DNA from: JAAZDN01 sp964440875
Lineage (GTDB): Bacteria > Bacillota_I > Bacilli_A > Erysipelotrichales > Erysipelotrichaceae
Direction of reading: 5' to 3'
NCBI GenBank assembly: GCA_964440875.1
Contig: CAYTTS010000049.1
Location: 1 to 7,868, forward strand
DNA: 7,868 nt
Part shown: in pieces, positions 6,412 through 7,868 of the stretch
Numbering within the stretch: the stretch's first letter is position 1
How the letters are laid out: each line of letters opens with the position of its first letter
The notes under the pieces: model-generated
Seen by the model: only the letters and a program-made list of their open reading frames with translations
Told to the model about the DNA's origin: nothing
The model's database searches: none
Program-made: the position numbers and the translations under genes

Positions 6412-6460
6412 AAATAAAAAGATGACTCTCCACAATGAAAAAATCATTGTAGAAATCATC
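6412..6460 (-). terminator. Riboswitch expression-platform terminator
   Basis: Read on the minus strand, GATGA (6460-6456) and the following 12 bases (6455-6444) pair with 6438-6427 and TCATC (6425-6421) across a single bulged G (6426) and a five-base loop, a roughly 17-bp hairpin. It is followed by TTTTTATTT (6420-6412), directly before the GGAGGG of the antiporter. The 5' arm includes the aptamer's 3' strand (6460-6449), so folding of the aptamer and of the terminator should be mutually exclusive. Confidence 0.88.
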
Positions 6461-6503
6461 AGCTTAAAGCGGTTCAAGTAAAACTTAGGAAGATCTCATT
6501 TCC
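6449..6503 (-). promoter_or_regulatory. Fluoride riboswitch (crcB motif) aptamer
   Basis: The minus-strand RNA matches the crcB-motif consensus throughout. P1 is GGAA (6503-6500) with UUCC (6491-6488), enclosing AUGAGAUC. A small optional hairpin AAGU-UUU-ACUU follows. Next come AACCGCU, a three-base loop and AGC (about 6474-6461), then UGAUGAUUUCUAC, ending at 6449. The diagnostic pseudoknot is present: GAGAUC (6497-6492) pairs with GAUUUC (about 6457-6452) with a single G-U wobble. It resembles the known Pseudomonas syringae and Thermotoga aptamers in order and spacing. Fluoride binding through clustered Mg2+ ions stabilises the pseudoknot in this class. Here the aptamer's 3' strand is shared with a downstream terminator, which makes it a predicted ON switch for the antiporter gene. 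Confidence 0.93.
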
Positions 6504-6512
6504 TTTTTAACC

Positions 6513-6543
6513 ATTATATTGTAACACAGTCTTTACTAAACAA
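6513..6543 (-). promoter_or_regulatory. Promoter of the riboswitch-antiporter transcript
   Basis: On the minus strand TATAAT (6518-6513) is a consensus -10. The best -35 is TTGTTT (6543-6538) at a long 19-base spacing. The predicted start near 6506 puts the aptamer at the very 5' end of the RNA, which supports the assignment. Confidence 0.55.
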
Positions 6544-6586
6544 GATAGTTTTCAATAAGATTACATATGAAGATGCTTAAATTATA

Positions 6587-6595
6587 TGATATAAT
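6587..6595 (+). promoter_or_regulatory. Extended -10 promoter of the PHP-family gene
   Basis: TGATATAAT is an extended -10 about 27 bases before the PHP gene start. No good -35 is seen. It is divergent from the riboswitch promoter, and the two -10 elements are about 70 bases apart. Confidence 0.5.
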
Positions 6596-6622
6596 TACTA
6601 AAGTAATAGGAGGTCTTTTTTT

Positions 6623-7492
6623 ATGATAGACTTACACATTCACAGTAGACTTAGCATCGGGGAGCTAACTGTGGAAGAAATAATTAAGAGAGCAAAAGAT
6701 TTATTAGCCTTCTCCATTGTCGATAATGAACACTGTTTAGCATATAATGATATCGATTTAGTAGAACACAGTAACTTAGTAACTGGTGTTATTTTTAGGA
6801 CGAGTATAGATGGGCAAATAATTAATATTATTGGATATGAAGTAAATCCCAAAGAAATTAATAACTACTACTATGAAAGATATAGTAAAGAGAACATTGA
6901 AAGTATTGAATATAAACTATTCAACTCTTTAATTGAGATTATGGAAAAAAATAACATTAAACTTAGTGACAACATCCAATTAACATTAGTTGAAAAAGGT
7001 GTCAGCAAAAAATTAGTTTACTATGATGCAGTCAAAAATAATCCTGACTTTCCATTCTTAAGTTACCACAACTTTTTCCGTGATGGTCTTTCAAATCCTT
7101 TTAGTGAATACTTTTTAAATGAGAGTACAACTCTACCACCAATCGAAGAAATTTTCGATGTAATCAGACAAGCTGGTGGATTAGTCTTTTTAGCACATCC
7201 TTATGATTATGGAGTTAACGTAGAACCTTTAATTAATAAATTAATTCCTCTAGGATTAGATGGTATTGAAGTATTTCACTCAACTGCCGCAATTAGACAA
7301 TCTTTAAAATTATTAAACATCTGTGAAGATAATTCACTTTACGCAAGTGCTGGTAGTGACTTTAGAAAAGAACGTTACCATATACCTATAGGTTTAAACT
7401 TACATCATAAAATATTTGAAAAAGATAGTTTCAAGTGGTTAATTAAATATACAAACGAAAATAAAAGGGGCTGTAACGAAATAGATGATTAA
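6623..7492 (+). CDS. PHP-domain protein (TrpH/YciV-like) with altered metal site
   Basis: A 289-residue protein with a PHP (polymerase and histidinol phosphatase) fold, related in layout to TrpH-type nucleotide phosphatases. Visible PHP elements are DLHIHS (3-8, H5 and H7), a VDNEH segment (33-37) where active members have TDHD, GLVFLAHP (186-193, H192), GLDGIEVFH (211-219) and AGSDF (243-247, D246). Several usual ligands are missing: the Glu after the second strand is I57 (GVIF), the His before LGY is N68, the SDG aspartate is I12, and the His of GSDFH is R248. The protein may therefore be inactive or use a different metal set, and the substrate cannot be assigned. The ATG at 6623 follows a consensus TAGGAGGT (6607-6614). 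It is divergent from the riboswitch-antiporter unit and ends in a terminator that overlaps its last codons. Confidence 0.8.
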   Translation: MIDLHIHSRLSIGELTVEEIIKRAKDLLAFSIVDNEHCLAYNDIDLVEHSNLVTGVIFRTSIDGQIINIIGYEVNPKEINNYYYERYSKENIESIEYKLFNSLIEIMEKNNIKLSDNIQLTLVEKGVSKKLVYYDAVKNNPDFPFLSYHNFFRDGLSNPFSEYFLNESTTLPPIEEIFDVIRQAGGLVFLAHPYDYGVNVEPLINKLIPLGLDGIEVFHSTAAIRQSLKLLNICEDNSLYASAGSDFRKERYHIPIGLNLHHKIFEKDSFKWLIKYTNENKRGCNEIDD

Positions 7493-7524
7493 TCTTCATC
7501 AATGGAAGTTACGGCTTCTTTTTT
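7467..7524 (+). terminator. Intrinsic terminator overlapping the 3' end of the PHP gene
   Basis: GGGGCTGTAAC (7467-7477) pairs with GTTACGGCTTC (7508-7518) with a few G-U wobbles, followed by six T residues (7519-7524). Inside the loop, GATGA (7484-7488) and TCATC (7496-7500) can form a second stem around the stop codon. The 5' arm lies in the last codons of the PHP gene. Confidence 0.8.
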
Positions 7525-7543
7525 AATTTATATGTGTTTAGGG

Positions 7544-7590
7544 AGTATATATTAATTTTTAATTATCTAGAAATCAATTATCTATATACT
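7544..7590. repeat. Short AT-rich inverted and direct repeats
   Basis: AGTATATA (7544-7551) is inverted as TATATACT (7583-7590), and between them AATTATCTA occurs twice (7561-7569 and 7576-7584). The 7525-7640 stretch otherwise shows no gene. It could be a decayed insertion-sequence edge, but low-complexity AT-rich sequence gives such repeats easily. Confidence 0.3.
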
Positions 7591-7640
7591 TTAAGGCATT
7601 ATGAAAAGAACTTATCACTGATGTGGACAACTTTCTTTGA

Positions 7641-7832
7641 TTAATGTCTTGTTTTTTTGTTATGGTATTTCATCAGATTATAACCAATACAAGTTAATGT
7701 CATTTCTAAAGTAACCAGATCCATACCTCTTCTTCTAAAACGAACCTTTCCGTTATTACTTTTGATAACTCCGAAAGCTGTTAGTGTCAAATAGTTGTGG
7801 GTGTTATGTAAGGTGAATGGATTTAAATCCAT
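7641..7832 (-). pseudogene. C-terminal remnant of an IS1182-like transposase
   Basis: Residues 19-60 of this 63-codon frame (about 7778-7653) read AFGVIKSNNGKVRFRRRG followed by MDLVTLEMTLTCIGYNLMKYHNKK. This is the typical end of IS1182-family transposases (DDE_Tnp_1_6 domain), including the conserved final Glu in TLEMTL and the YNLxKxHN tail. The first 18 residues do not resemble the family and come from a palindrome-containing stretch. None of the three minus-strand frames upstream to the window end shows more transposase. The catalytic core is therefore missing and this is a truncated, inactive relic. The downstream side (7590-7640), with a TTGTCCACA-containing segment, may include the old element end, but no terminal inverted repeat can be paired within the window. 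Confidence 0.72.
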
Positions 7833-7854
7833 TCATCTTTTTTAAATTACATAA
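7804..7854. repeat. Nested inverted repeats: 22-bp palindrome inside an 8-bp outer repeat
   Basis: A perfect 22-bp palindrome (7814-7835, arms TGAATGGATTT and AAATCCATTCA) lies inside an outer inverted repeat, TTATGTAA (7804-7811) and TTACATAA (7847-7854). It overlaps the 5' end of the transposase-remnant frame and marks where similarity to the transposase stops. Confidence 0.6.
7811..7843 (+). terminator. Possible plus-strand intrinsic terminator built on the palindrome
   Basis: On the plus strand the palindrome extends by one G-U and two more pairs (7811-7838) and is followed by a T run to 7843. There is no T run on the minus strand. No plus-strand gene precedes it closely, so it may block read-through or be a relic of the insertion-sequence edge. 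Confidence 0.45.
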
Positions 7855-7868
7855 GGATGAGAAATTCT

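Noticed and set aside
6078..6425. Plus-strand 115-codon frame antisense to the antiporter
   Set aside because: Mirrors conserved antiporter codons and the riboswitch leader, with no family resemblance or ribosome binding site.
6401..6433. Extended antiporter start at 6433 (11 extra residues)
   Set aside because: It lies in the riboswitch terminator hairpin and has no ribosome binding site, while the ATG at 6400 has GGAGGG five bases upstream.
6449..6503. T-box or other amino-acid-responsive leader in front of the antiporter
   Set aside because: No T-box sequence or specifier stem is present, while every element of the fluoride aptamer is.
1..7868. CRISPR array, phage or defence system
   Set aside because: No regularly spaced repeats, nuclease or Cas-like genes, integrase or phage structural genes are seen in either strand.
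1..7868. Mollicute code with UGA as tryptophan
   Set aside because: All recognisable tryptophans use TGG and no gene is broken by an in-frame TGA, so there is no evidence for recoding; the cell-wall genes also argue against a wall-less mollicute.

Overview
The window is AT-rich DNA (roughly one third GC by eye) with short intergenic gaps, strong AGGAGG-type ribosome binding sites, TAA at every visible stop codon, TGG for tryptophan, and two tRNA genes with encoded CCA. Together with a Bacillota-style VanY-like carboxypeptidase, UppP, a YbiT/YkpA-type ABC-F protein and an IS1182-like transposase remnant, this suggests a low-GC Bacillota chromosome. It may be a lineage near the Erysipelotrichia/Haloplasma/Mollicutes border, but one that keeps cell-wall genes. 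The exact taxon cannot be read from the sequence.

Left block (1-1799, minus strand): a compact operon encodes a PPC/DUF296-domain protein, a membrane-anchored VanY-like D,D-carboxypeptidase and the N-terminal half of a class I SAM-dependent methyltransferase that runs off the window edge. Each gene overlaps the next by exactly 14 bases. A divergent promoter region (1800-1919) with a 12-bp palindrome separates this operon from a plus-strand COG2426 (small multidrug export family) membrane protein.

Middle block (2408-5207): tRNA-Val(GAC) has its own promoter and terminator. It is followed by uppP, which recycles the undecaprenyl carrier for wall synthesis, and by tRNA-Arg(CCG), which begins at the base after the uppP stop codon. 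A strong, probably bidirectional terminator separates these from the convergent ABC-F gene, whose second ATPase site is degenerate.

Right block (5231-7868): the main regulatory feature is a fluoride riboswitch (crcB motif) on the minus strand, directly upstream of a CPA-family cation:proton antiporter gene. The aptamer shares bases with a long intrinsic terminator that ends against the antiporter's ribosome binding site, so the layout predicts a fluoride-activated transcription switch. No terminator is visible between the antiporter and the downstream ABC-F gene. Divergent from the riboswitch is a PHP-family protein with several metal ligands replaced. The end of the window holds short AT-rich repeats, the C-terminal remnant of an IS1182-like transposase and a 22-bp palindrome followed by a T tract.
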